A stretch of 64,000 nucleotides of DNA. It comes from Neodontobutis hainanensis. Lineage: Eukaryota; Chordata; Actinopteri; Gobiiformes; Odontobutidae. The notes beneath the pieces were generated by a model. It searched no databases. It was not told the origin of the DNA and worked only from the letters and a program-made list of their open reading frames with translations. The position numbers were made by a program, and so were the translations under genes. The stretch's first letter is position 1; every line of letters begins with the position of its first letter. Shown piece after piece: positions 41,699 to 51,889 of the stretch. Where the stretch lies: assembly GCA_024349245.1 (NCBI GenBank), contig JALDNG010000007.1, positions 4,948,501 through 5,012,500 of the forward strand, written 5' to 3'.

Positions 41699-43569
41699 CC
41701 CCGTGGGGTAATTCTTAGTCGGCAACCACACCAGGGGGCCCCTAGCATTTGTTTTGATGTTGATGGGGAAAATCAGAGTACCAGGAAGAAACCCACGGTC
41801 CAGGGTTCGACCCAGGAGTTTTACCCTGGACCTTCTGTAGACCCTATGGTTGTAGTAACGATTGCTCACACAACAATTGACTGGCTCATGGGCACAAGGA
41901 CATCCATCATTACTTGTCCTCACTCTGACTGACTGAGTGAGCTGATTTTCCCATTCATTCAGTTCAGTCATCTCTATAGCTTTGTGTACATAACAACAAG
42001 AGAGCATCCTGAAAACTGCTCAAGAGGAATGCACTGAGATTTCTCACACAAATTCACAACAACAGACATGCTCAAGCGCATTTCGGTGTTGTCACAATTA
42101 CATCTAAGGCTAAGGATAAAATGTCACAAGGGATTTTGTCTGATATGTTGGTAAAAGTGACAGTTTAAGGTGCAAAAGCACTGAAATGTAAGGGTTTATG
42201 AAAGAGCAGAGCAAGCTGGCAGAAAATAACCCATACAGTGATGAGCATGTGCTTTGGGAAGCAGAAACAAAAGGTACCTGAGCTGTTCTGTAATCTATGT
42301 GTCTGTGGCCCACTTTTGGTGTGACAGGAACAATTTCTGCTTTAACAACAAAGCCTTTGACCTTCTGTGAACACCCGCTCATACGGTTAATTTAAGGAGC
42401 AAGACCAGAGCTTGTCACTGCCTGTGTGCTCAATTTACACAACAAATGTGAGATTCAACTTGACCGGAGTGCCGCTGTGGTTTGGGTTGGCTGTCAAACT
42501 GCTCCAGTGATATATTGTCTCAGAACTGTTTTGGCAAAGGCTTGTCTTCTAATGGGCTGTATTCAATGGGCTGTATTCAAAAGAAAAGTCAAAGGAGACA
42601 CACATCACAGAAATGCACCGAAGTAAAGCAAATGTCTATAATGTAGTTGTTTTCAATGAAGGGCACAGTAAGAATGAGTCACAGTGAAAGAATTCCTTGA
42701 TTATTCCCAAGGGGCAAAACCTGGACAAATACATGTCCAGGTTTTGACACATACATACACATAATTCAAGCAGATTAAGGGTAATAAATGCCCACATGTA
42801 CGTATATGCAGTAAATAATGTACATGCAGAAGATGTACATAGTTCACTCAAACATATTTCCCCCTTAGGTCTTTTAACACAGACATTTTCTTGAGTTCAT
42901 TTAAGTGTGCTATTGTCACAGACAGATCATTTCCAGTGCATTGGACATCAGTCCCATTTCTGCTGAAGCCTCTGATAAGGTGGCTTATATGACACTGTTG
43001 CATTTCCTGCGTGCACATCATTCAACATCCTATCACCCAGTGTTACTAAAATCCACAGCCATGCTTATTTGTGATTAATGTTAGCAAATATGTACTTAAA
43101 CAGTTGTTGTTAAGGCGACTAGTGTTGCACCACGGTGCAGAGCATTTCATGACATGTCAACCTTTACCAATTTCATTTACAAAGCCTCTGTTACAGGATA
43201 TTAAGTCCCAATTTGCACACGTGAACTATAAGGCAGCTAAAATAGTTCTGTAATAAAAATAGCCAATATGCAACCAACATAGAGACAGATGTTTGAGATA
43301 TACAAGGTTTACATTTGTCATGGTGTAAATCTCAGATACCCCCCAAACCGACACAGGCACTTAGAAATACTCATCAGAGTTATCTTCCAAGAGAATAGTT
43401 TCGTGAATGAAGTCACCATAAAAGTGCGCCATTGTTTGTCATTTTAAACGCACAGTCAAAATGTTTAAAAAGCTGCATTGTTACCTCCGGACGCCAGCAC
43501 GAAGTGAAGCGACCACCAAAGAAGACCACAAAGCCACAACTTCTTGGTGTTTTTCACCAAAGCCTCCAT
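25929..43569 (-). CDS. cspg4: Chondroitin sulfate proteoglycan 4 family protein (NG2-like)
   Basis: Ten coding exons, all with GT-AG borders and closing phases: 43569-43485, 40077-39914, 38403-34834, 34570-34097, 33723-33547, 31183-30985, 30572-30441, 29160-28988, 28723-28540, 27973-25929. They total 7203 nt, or 2400 aa (human CSPG4 about 2322). Residues 1-28 are a signal peptide (MEALVKNTKKLW, then a hydrophobic core). Two laminin G domains follow (about 30-198 and 206-386), each ending in a conserved GC. About 15 CSPG repeats (about 429 to 2200) carry repeating VNDQPP-, YVHDSSET- and FTQADI-type motifs. One membrane helix (about 2271-2294) is followed by RHHRQRK and a 106-residue tail ending QYWV, the PDZ ligand known from CSPG4. 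It is a type I cell-surface proteoglycan that binds collagen VI and growth factors and signals in pericytes and glial precursors (family knowledge). Linkage to snx18 suggests the fish 'cspg4b' paralogue rather than the direct orthologue. Exon 6's AAG acceptor was chosen because it aligns residue for residue with the human protein. Confidence 0.93.
31184..33546 (-). other. CSPG4-like intron 5 (2.4 kb) with repeats
   Basis: This intron runs between the exon ending ANRVLR and the exon starting VWVSSVTE. It holds SINE-like copy 3 (32691-32880) on the plus strand. No coding sequence is recognised in the rest. Confidence 0.75.
32691..32880 (+). repeat. tRNA-headed SINE-like repeat, copy 3
   Basis: It has the best tRNA-like head of the set: 'gtagctcagtcgtagagcag' (A box), then GGTTGGCAGTTTGATTC (B-box-like), then 'gtgtccttgggcaagacact'. 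It lies antisense in a CSPG4-like intron. Confidence 0.65.
38510..38760 (+). mobile_element. LINE-like 3' tail fragment (L2/Maui-type, tentative)
   Basis: The stretch 'tgctgggataggctccagtc' followed by 'aacccttaacgggacc' and an ATGAATGAA-type end resembles the 3' tails of fish L2/Maui-type non-LTR elements. The 5' part ('gtgaggcagaagcactaacc') resembles another part of the same repeat class. There is no coding region. Confidence 0.4.
38543..38582. repeat. Perfect palindrome, 17-bp arms, 6-nt loop
   Basis: ACTCTGCCACGTGCACC (38543-38559) and GGTGCACGTGGCAGAGT (38566-38582) are exact reverse complements around CCACAC. Each arm carries the E-box CACGTG. Confidence 0.92.
39485..39521. repeat. 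Inverted repeat, 11-bp arms, 15-nt spacer
   Basis: AGCGGTGTCTA (39485-39495) pairs exactly with TAGACACCGCT (39511-39521). It lies in CSPG4-like intron 2. Confidence 0.85.
40078..43484 (-). other. CSPG4-like intron 1 (3.4 kb)
   Basis: This intron separates the signal-peptide exon from the first laminin G exon. It carries a long (ATT)n array and an adjoining unidentified repeat-like block (41645-41935). I see no nested gene. Confidence 0.8.
41645..41698 (+). repeat. (ATT)n microsatellite, about 18 units
   Basis: An essentially uninterrupted ATT array. It abuts a block (41700-41935) with CCAGGGTTCGACCC and a 9-bp inverted pair GGTCCAGGG/CCCTGGACC that looks like a transposon-type repeat I cannot name. 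Confidence 0.9.
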
Positions 43570-43840
43570 CGTCCGTCTTTTTCCAGTGGAAACACTAATG
43601 TTAGCAGACTCCTCAGTTACATATTTACAGACTTGGTCGCAAGGCCCAGAGCCTAGGTAACGTTTCCACACATAATACTTAACACAAGCGTGACCAAGCG
43701 AGGCTCTACACCGGAATGTGTGCAGGAGTCTTGGGGACGAAAGAGCTCCAGAGCAGCGGCTCGTAAAACTCCGCCTCATGAGCGAGCTTTGTGCGCGCTC
43801 GTGTGTGTGCGCGCCATGGTGCCGGTAAATGAGCGGATAT
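43570..43840 (-). promoter_or_regulatory. CSPG4-like promoter and 5' leader region
   Basis: A CpG-rich patch lies immediately upstream of the signal-peptide exon on the minus strand, with GT/GC-rich sequence near 43785-43820. No TATA box is evident. The start site is not determinable. Confidence 0.35.
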
Positions 43841-43997
43841 CTGTAGGAAAACTATATCAATAGTTTATGCTTCGTATGTGCTTCGTTTGTGCTGGTTTGT
43901 ACAGTGAAAAAATAGTTTGTGCTGTTATGTTTTTTAAGATATTAAGAATTATTTCTATAGATATAGGAAATGCTCAGAAATTATCACGTGGTATGGT

Positions 43998-44001
<4 letters not shown>

Positions 44002-44087
<86 letters not shown>
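44002..44087. repeat. (TA)n microsatellite, about 43 units
   Basis: Uninterrupted TA dinucleotides. They create long but meaningless Ile-Tyr open frames on both strands. Confidence 0.95.
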
Positions 44088-44090
<3 letters not shown>

Positions 44091-44514
44091 AACTGACGTC
44101 ATTACCGCCCAGCAACAGCAGGGGCCCGGGGTGAACCCAGATATACCTATAAAAAGAATCCATAATATCTTAAAAACCATAACAGCACAAACGAAAGTTT
44201 TTACACCTCAAACGGTGCACAGACGATCAGATAGTTTAGAGTCAAGCTGGCAACTGAATACTGAATTAACACACAGAGTAATAACATCAAATCCAGGGGA
44301 GAGTGGGGACGTTGCATTTCAATGGAATCTTTTTATATTATATATTATGACATATTATTATAATGTGGAACTAGCATGTGTCAGTGCTAAGAGCTCATTT
44401 TACCATTGCTGTCAGTGTAAGGACAGTTGCAGCAAAATTAATGTTAAAGCTTGCCATAACATAACAAAATTTTATATATTAATGAAGAACATTTTTCACT
44501 AGTTATGTTCACTT

Positions 44515-44775
44515 CAGTTTGTCCTCTCTGGGCTCAGTTTGTCCTCTCTGGGCTCAGTTTGTCCTCTCTGGGCTCAGTTTGTCTTCTCTGGGCTGTTTGT
44601 CTTCTTTGGGCTCAGTTCGTCCTCTCTGGGCTCAGTTTGTCTTCTTTGGGCTCAGTTCGTCCTCTCCAGGCTGTTTATCTTTTCCGAGCTTAGTTTGTCC
44701 TTTTCAGGCTCAGTTTGTCCTTTTCAGGCTCAGTTTGTCCTCTCTGTGCTCAGTTTGTCTTCTGTTGTATCAGTT
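44515..44775 (+). repeat. 20-bp minisatellite, about 13 units
   Basis: The unit is close to TCAGTTTGTCCTCTCTGGGC. The first three full units are nearly identical, and divergence grows to the right (Cttt/cagg variants). Two units are 18 bp, lacking 'ca'. The unit is not a multiple of three, so the three overlapping open frames in it are artefacts. Confidence 0.9.
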
Positions 44776-45658
44776 TAAATGTTTGTAGTGCGGAATTGAT
44801 AAAATGTATGTATAATTAACACAACAAAGCCAACCTCCATGAATTTTACAGACTTCCTCCAAATGCACAGTGCTATTTTTATTTAATACTTCCTCTCCCT
44901 TCCATCCCCTTTCACCAGGCCTTATATATATGGTTCATTTAAATTACTAAAAAACGTTTGTTCACAAATGGACAAAATATGCATATTATGTCTAATAATA
45001 ATTTTATTAATGAACCTAAATGACCCCATATGTGGGATCAGTTGCAACATTTACTTTGTCTATTTAAGTCTTAATTTTAAGTATATTTACAAAGATTTTG
45101 TCTTTTCAACACAGTCTCTGAGAAACTAAATGAACTCTAAAAATGATCCAAACGTCTCCACTCTCTTCTAAAGAGAGAGAGAGATTATGATGAAAAATAT
45201 GTAGCATAGGCTGGATGTAAATGTGAATGTAAATGTTAGTGGTCAGTTTAAGGCAAAAAATAAACAAAAAAATTAATTAAATGTTTGATAGACTGAAGGT
45301 TAATCCTAATATGTAACAGCAAGATAACATTTAAATACAGAGAATGTGAAGACTCAAAAAGTATAACAGAAGGCTGCAGATTTTCCAGTTGTTATTTGTT
45401 GCCTATGAACCTGGTCCTAATACTGTTTGCATACTTCAAAATATCGACCATATTATTCAACTCACATCACACAATTGTATAAATGACAATATCTAAATGC
45501 CAATAATCATTTTACATCACTTAAATAAACCAAATAGATTGAGCCCTTTGAGCGTCAGTGCTAAACTTAATACTGTTAAGTTATTGTAGTGTTACCATGA
45601 AATCATGTTGTACAATCAAACAGTCAATAAAGGCTTGCTGATGATGATAAGTGACAGA
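44776..45658. other. AT-rich spacer and probable 3' flank of the esterase gene
   Basis: No gene is recognised. On the minus strand an AATAAA (TTTATT at about 45003) could serve the esterase transcript, but this is weak. Confidence 0.35.
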
Positions 45659-47527
45659 TCAGCAGCTCCTTTTGAGTTTTATATACTCCTGCTTGATGCA
45701 GCTGTAGATGGCATGGTAGAGCACTCTGTCTGGAGCCATAAGATCGGTGACCATGTCAGTGTGGTCAACTTTCGGGAGGAGGTAGAGCGACACCTTCACA
45801 GACAGTGATGAGAGTTGCTCGGAAAACTTTAGGGAAGAATCAACAGGAACAATAATGTCATTTGTCCCATGAAGCAAAACAAATGGGGGCACTCTGGAAC
45901 AAATGAAAACAAGATATTAAGGCTAATATAGATTTATTTTGTGAGAAGAACTGACAGTTTAATGCATTGTCCTTTACCTCTGAAGCTTGTCCTGGCTAAA
46001 CTTGTGAAGTATGTGGGCTGGTGAGTAATATGGAAAGTTGTGCACTCCATTCATGGCTTTGTGCATAGTAGAGATATATTCAACTCCTCTCTTCTGTTCA
46101 TGTTTATAATGATCCAAGATGTTGTACACACCACTCAGACCTACAGAGAGAAGATTAAACTAAATGTGACAATTATAAAGAATACACTGTAGGTTTTAGC
46201 CAGACATTGTGACCCTACAGTGCATACCAATAACTCCTTTTATTGCTCGGGAAATGTCTTGCTGCTTTTTTGCCTCAATGAAAAGTTCCTCTCTTGTGTC
46301 AATTAGAAATAGTGACACCAGTGTACACAGATGAGCCCCAGCCGAGTGACCAATTAAAACTATGTTGTCCTGTAAAGTTATGAAGTTATAAAGGTTATCA
46401 ATGCAAGAATATACAGCATATAGTTTTGAGACTCAAAGTAAAAAACAAGCAAGATATGCATATGTATGTTGGACATAAATAACAAATTAGCTTTATTAAA
46501 TTGTTATCTTTTAGGCAAGTTTTGTCAGCATTTGTAATGATCATCTAAAACAATTACTTACTTGGTCAAAGCTAAACTTCTGGGCACTTTCTTTAGCCCA
46601 AATTAAGCAGTCAGCAATATCTTGGACCATCTCCAATACGTTCCCCTGTTAGGTATATTGCATAATTAATAATTAACGTAAAGGAAAAATGCAACCTATT
46701 TATTTTTTAGTAATTCATATACATAGAGGCCTACATGCAGTTCAGTTAAAAGGGTAAAAATGTGCAAAGCCCTTACATTTGGATAAGTGCTGTAGTCAGG
46801 ACAAATAACAGTGGCATTCAGTTCTTCAGCCAATTGTCTGGCCAACAAACAATATATAGCCCTTTCTCCAGAGCCCCAGGCACCCCCATAGATGAAAACC
46901 ACAAGTGGTGCGTTTATATTATCCATTTTTGAGGAGTAGTACAAGTCCAGCTTGTTACTTCTACGCCCAAAAGGAATACCCTGTCAAAGCAAATAAATTA
47001 AACTTTACAGACATTTATGCCACATTTTTTATACATATGTATGTTATGACGCAGTTACCTTTTCATAATGTTTACGGTTTTCATCATCCTTATACCAAGA
47101 CTTCCACCTAAAGTAAAGTTTTCCATATTGTAGGTATTTGAAAGTTTCCAGTACTGCTCTGGCCAAACAATATATGCGCCTGAAGAAAGTAAAACAAAAT
47201 CATAAAAAGACAAAACTGTATTTGAGTGTTTATAATGTCTTTAATCAAATTCAAGAAATGATTGACAGTATGTTACCTTGGCTTTAGAGCCTCGGTGTAC
47301 TTTTTATATCCAGGCTTGTTGGGCCAGCCATACAACCACTGAGCAGCAAGAGAGATGGAGTATGGCAGCCCAACGAGCAGAATGCCCGCTGCTACAGGCA
47401 GACACATGTGAGGCTTAAGGCTTGACCTTATATAAAAAAAAAAACATACACAATTTGATTACAGATATATTAAAGTTATTAAATTTGAGAAGACCTTACA
47501 TGTTGTGTTTCAGTCTCTGATGCTCAT
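45659..47527 (-). CDS. ICME-like alpha/beta hydrolase (isoprenylcysteine methylesterase-like)
   Basis: Exons: 47527-47500, 47426-47277, 47179-47059, 46980-46777, 46645-46562, 46369-46228, 46140-45978, 45893-45659 (TGA stop). All borders are GT-AG and all phases close. If translation starts at the ATG made by joining AT|G between the first two exons, the protein is 366 aa; the second in-frame Met is residue 8. A hydrophobic segment (about 10-28, VAAGILLVGLPYSISLA) suggests a membrane anchor. The oxyanion-loop motif is YGGAWGSG (122-129), the nucleophile elbow GHSAGA has Ser196, and the acid Asp301 (HGTND) and base His333 (KVDHTD) complete a triad. The layout matches plant ICME/ICMEL esterases, which hydrolyse the methyl ester of prenylated proteins. 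The substrate of the fish protein is unknown to me, and the 5' leader exon may extend further. Confidence 0.85.
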
Positions 47528-47740
47528 CTGCAGAAATAAGAGAGAAAATATTTAGCAAATTTACTGTTTGTAATGACAGTAATGTAAAATCTTACTGTGT
47601 ACTGTGTGGTCATCAGCATTATCATGATTGTTTTGTTAATTTTGGTCCAACAAAGTAATTCGAATAAATAATTTGCACTAAAAAGAAACTGTCCTCAAAA
47701 AGTGTATAAACGCTTTATTATCAGTGCTTTTTTTGTGCCA

Positions 47741-47756
47741 CAGCGCCCCCTAGTGT
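47741..47756 (-). promoter_or_regulatory. CTCF-like core motif (minus orientation)
   Basis: Read on the minus strand this is ACACTAGGGGGCGCTG, one mismatch from the CCASYAGRKGGCRS core. It lies just upstream of the esterase coding exons. Confidence 0.45.
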
Positions 47757-48286
47757 CCAGAGATAGCTCCTGAGCCATTGATTTAGCTTCTTTAAGTTGA
47801 CATACAAGAACCCCGAAAATGAACATTTAACCACAGTGAATCTGTAACAAAACACTCATAATAAATAATGCCCCATTTTTTACAAAAATAATTAAGTCGT
47901 CCACGCGCCCAATTCGATTGTGCAAAACAAAGCAAACGCATGTAGCTGAACAATGTAAACGAAAGCTCTTGCAGTGAGAGGTGAGTATGCCCCTCTCTTA
48001 TTGCTGTATTAAGGAAGTTATTAGTTAATCAGGTCTTTAACAAAAGCTGGAAAAATCCTAAAAACGGAGTAAGACACTGGACCACTTAAGCATAGCCTAC
48101 CGATACATCATGCCGTTTTTAGTGCTCGTAGCTCGTACGTCTGGGTAGCTGTTAAGACACGTTGTATATAATATTCGCTATTACAACCTAATATCACGTA
48201 ACACCGCAAAAAACATCTTAATGTACTTCATCTTATCACCCGATCGTCAAAAAGGGATTTGACGTGAAAACAAATGTTTGTTGTCA

Positions 48287-48308
48287 ACTTCCGGCTTGGT
48301 CCGGAAGC
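48287..48308. promoter_or_regulatory. Paired inverted ETS motifs, putative promoter
   Basis: ACTTCCGG (48287-48294) and CCGGAAGC (48301-48308) face each other 6 bp apart. Such pairs are common in TATA-less housekeeping promoters. It probably drives the minus-strand esterase, about 760 bp from its first seen exon. A donor-like GAG|GTGAGTAT on the plus strand near 47988 leaves open a second, divergent transcript. Confidence 0.4.
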
Positions 48309-48470
48309 TTAGAGGTGTAAATGGAAGACGCTTTATATGCAGAGAAAAATGCTACATTGTCATTATAGCTATTAATGAATAGTGTTAACCTTGAATCGCA
48401 TAGGTTTACAGAAAGGAAGGAGAAAATGTTGAACGTTTATAAATATGCCACCAGCACTGACCGTATTTGT

Positions 48471-48484
48471 CCAGCAGAGGGCGA
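48471..48484 (+). promoter_or_regulatory. CTCF-like core motif (plus orientation)
   Basis: CCAGCAGAGGGCGA matches the core at 13 of 14 positions. It is oriented opposite to the motif at 47741-47756. Confidence 0.45.
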
Positions 48485-48599
48485 AAGAAGGCTGTATACA
48501 TTACACTTTATAATCTTCACTGATGTGAGAGGCAAAATTTTAGTACAAATTCTAATATTTAAGTCAGTAGTCTACTGTTCTCCTTAGTTACTAGACAGA

Positions 48600-50271
48600 C
48601 TGTAGAAAGATTGTTCTTACTGGGTCAAAATTGGGATCCTGTACAGTTGATTAAAGTCAGACTTTGGGTTATGGTAAATTGGTTTAAATTTATTTCATGA
48701 ATATGTGTTTTGTGGTCTGTCCAGGAGATTAATGTACGTCACTACTGTTCTCTGTAGGCCTATTGGTAGAAACACATGCTTGGCATTTATTTAAAGATAA
48801 AATAAATGGCTGAACTAAACCCCATGTTCCAACACCAACATTTATTTATTACCTGTGGTCCACATAGAAACGCTCTTCTCTATTAATGCACGTATAAATC
48901 ATTCTGTGTTAGTTCATGGTGGTTCTTCTGCTCATGACTATGGAAAACTTTGACTAAACACTGCCGATTCATTGAAAGCCGAGAGGGACTGGTGCTGACC
49001 AATACCCCTGGTTATTGTCATATTTGTTGTATTTGGCCCCGCAGAGTAGCGCCTCCAGCCTTGAGTAGGTGTGTGGTGGTTCCTCCATCTGCCACGATGT
49101 GGGGAGTCCCAAGTGCTGATGCCCAAGCCACACTGAAAGAGAAGCCAGTGCAGAGTCAGGCCGTCCGCTGGCAGGATGAGCACAGTCAGCTCGTTTTCAT
49201 ACACTAGTGAATATTTGTGGCGGTTCTTGTGCCTATTTAATAAATGATTGTTCTCTTGGGAATTAGTGTGTGAATGGTGGTATTGAGATGATAAGTATGG
49301 AAGTATGCCGAGGTTTGGCTATCCACGTTAAAGAACATTGAAACTTGTTAAAGACTCACTAAAGTGCTGCAATAATAAATACTACTAAATGTCAAAATAA
49401 AACCGATTTTCCTTTTAATATTTCAGCTGCAAAAACACAAAATCAGTGCCCTGCTTACCATGAAGAAACTACACCAATGGTAATAATAGTTATTCTTTTG
49501 AAATGTGATTTATTAGCATCTTTTGTATTTTTTAAATATGCTTTATCCCGAAGGTTTTGTAAGGTTTTGTTCACATACTGTAACAATAGGTTTATTGTTT
49601 TTTGTAGAACAGATCTCTGTATGTCTTGTTCTTCCTTTTAACATTATTAACATGGCTTAACCTCTTCTGAGTGACTGTAATATTTGCCAGCAAACATAAG
49701 CTTCCTTCTGTGAATACAGTACACATGAGTGAAGCAAACAGAGAGGGTGTCTGGAAGATCTATGATCTAATAGACAGACATGAGTCAAATGTACTTTCAG
49801 CTATTGAAATAATCCATTTAAACAATCACTTAAAACAGTCATTTTGCTGTTGGTTCATTAATGTGTTTAAAATCTAATATATTTGTTTGAATTCTAAACT
49901 GATAAACAGAACCAGTTGTAAAACAGCACACTTAGTCCCCGCAATTAGGGACAAGAATTCAGTTTTTAGTGGCATCTCTCATTACATTATTTGCAATTGT
50001 TATGACACATACTGCTTAAGTGTCAAGAGTATTGTAGGGACACAAGAATCAGCATTAATGGAGCAAAACACTAAAAATTGTTCACTTTTCCTCAATGCCA
50101 AAATACTTTTACTTTGAATTGGACAACCTGCTGCTTTACAGTAAACATCTTTGTTGACAACAAAGCATTATGACATGTAATGTTGAAAAGGGCAAACTGT
50201 GATGCACTGCAGGCTGAGTATGGGCTAGTTTTTATAATATTTATAGTTATATTAAATGACTGTGAAGGTTC
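48600..50271. other. Intergenic DNA, no gene recognised
   Basis: The sequence is AT-rich. The open frames near 48.94-49.21 kb on both strands contain a GC-richer patch but no motif that I recognise and no convincing splice sites. Confidence 0.45.
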
Positions 50272-51889
50272 TTAGTCATCCAGGACATCTTGAAAAAAGG
50301 TTTAAGTAAAAGCATCTGGACTCAGTTTTCAAGGTGAAGATGTTTCGTCTCTAACTCCAAGAAACTTTATCATTTCTGAGTTCAATTGATAAGAGAGCTG
50401 AGCTTATATCTCTAGAGGGAGGAGTTTCCCCTGAAACCAAACCTGGACCAGGCTGTTCTGGTCTCACAGTTGTTAGTCATAAAAGGAAAGTGTGACTCCT
50501 GATGTGGGAGTCGTTAAGGCCCAGGAGAGTCGTTAGTGACACTGCGCCATTCAGGTGCTGTGTTGTTGTTCTAGGGTGGGGCTTTTTTGTTTTAGGTTTC
50601 AGAACACTGTTGTAAATACTAGGCAACATGAATCTGAGGCCACCTCCTCTGTTCAACGAGGGCTTTTCCATTTTCACAAAAAAGGCTTCCTTCACCCCTC
50701 TCTCAAACCATCTGGCCTCTCTGGCCAAAATTTAGACATTGCTGTCCTCAAAGAAATGTCCTTTCTCTTTGAGGTGGAGGTGAACTCAGGTCCTCCAGGA
50801 TTGGCTCTTCTGTGCTGATACATCCTCGTGTGAAGCTGTTGTTTAGTTTCACCGACATAACTGTCACTGCACTCTTCACTGAACTGCATAAACTACATTA
50901 CTCTGTTTGTGGGGATCTTATCTTTAGGATGGACCAGTTTTTGACGCAGCGTGTTCCCTGGTTTAAAGTGGACTGGAATGTTGTGTTTGTAGAAAATCCT
51001 TTTCAGTTTTTCAGATAAAAGACACATAAGGCATACCTACACAACTCCCTTTTGTCCCTGGTTCATGTCTGTTAGGTTTCTGTGTCCTCTTGGTTTTTTT
51101 GAAAGTCCATTTGGGGTATCCACAGTCTCTCAGGGCTTTACGAACGTGTTCTTCTTCTTTCCATTCTGTCCTTCTTCTGAGGTTGTGGGCACCTCTTGTG
51201 CTCTGTGTTGAACCAGTGACTGGGCACTGCACCTGGGAAAGAGACCAGAGCTCTGTTCTCTACTTCCTCCATGTAAAGGAATGCCACAACCGAGGAGACA
51301 GGTGATCCCATAGCACAATGAATCCATGCTGCTTACTATGGGTCGTAGTGGAATTTCTTCTTTGTGTATTTTGGGTAAGCCGTAGATCAATGACTTGGTC
51401 CTTCTCCAGCCTCTGCAGACAGTCTATGACCTTCTTCTTGTACCCACTTATTGGATCTCTTCTCAGTGTCTCGTAGGTGGTGGTGTCACTGAGTAAGCTG
51501 TTGATACTGGACTCGTAGTCATCTATGTTCAGGATCACAGTGCATCTTCCTTTGTCTGCTGGCAGAATGGTGATGCTATGGTCCTTCTCCAGTGCTGACA
51601 AAGCCCTCCTTTGCTCCGAGGTGATATTGGAGTGGGGTGGTTTCATTTCCAGACAATTTATTGTTCCTTATGGCTGATTCTGTTGCTGTAATGAGGTCTA
51701 CTGTAGGGATGTGCCTCCGAGCAACTAAGAAATGAAGCCCTTTTTCAAGAACCTCATTTTCAGTTTGGGTGAAAACTCTGTCCGAGAGGTTCTTTACCCA
51801 TCCTTCCCGAGTGGCTGGTGTAATATCCTTGTTGCACCTCAGATGGTCCGAATTGTACCGCTGTTGTCCATTAAACAAAATCTAGATTT
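50272..51889 (-). mobile_element. Penelope-like retroelement, internally deleted copy
   Basis: Read on the minus strand, fragments occur in the expected order. First comes an N-terminal part ('DHSITILPADKGR', about 51.6 kb). Next is the reverse-transcriptase lead-in YGLPKIHKEEIPLRPIVSS (about 51.33-51.39 kb), then a C-terminal block 'VRKALRDCGYP' (about 51.1 kb). The linker PVHFKPGNTLRQKLVHPKDKIP follows (about 50.9 kb) and then a GIY-YIG endonuclease (ECSDSYVGETKQQL, about 50.85 kb). The catalytic core of the reverse transcriptase, including the usual YADD region, is absent between about 51.3 and 51.2 kb, and frameshifts break the frame. It cannot move by itself. The 3' end is near 50272. 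Confidence 0.85.

Noticed and set aside
43867..44502. 211-residue frame through the TA array
   Set aside because: Most of it is Ile-Tyr repeats from (TA)n; the flanks have no motif.
44505..44788. Three overlapping frames of about 60-90 residues
   Set aside because: They are translations of the 20-bp minisatellite in all three frames, which a real gene would not allow.
45605..45808. Plus-strand frame opposite the last esterase exon
   Set aside because: It is the antisense of a well-supported exon.
48950..49207. Overlapping 85- and 88-residue frames on both strands
   Set aside because: No homology is recalled and there is no clear splice context; both strands being open suggests composition rather than coding.
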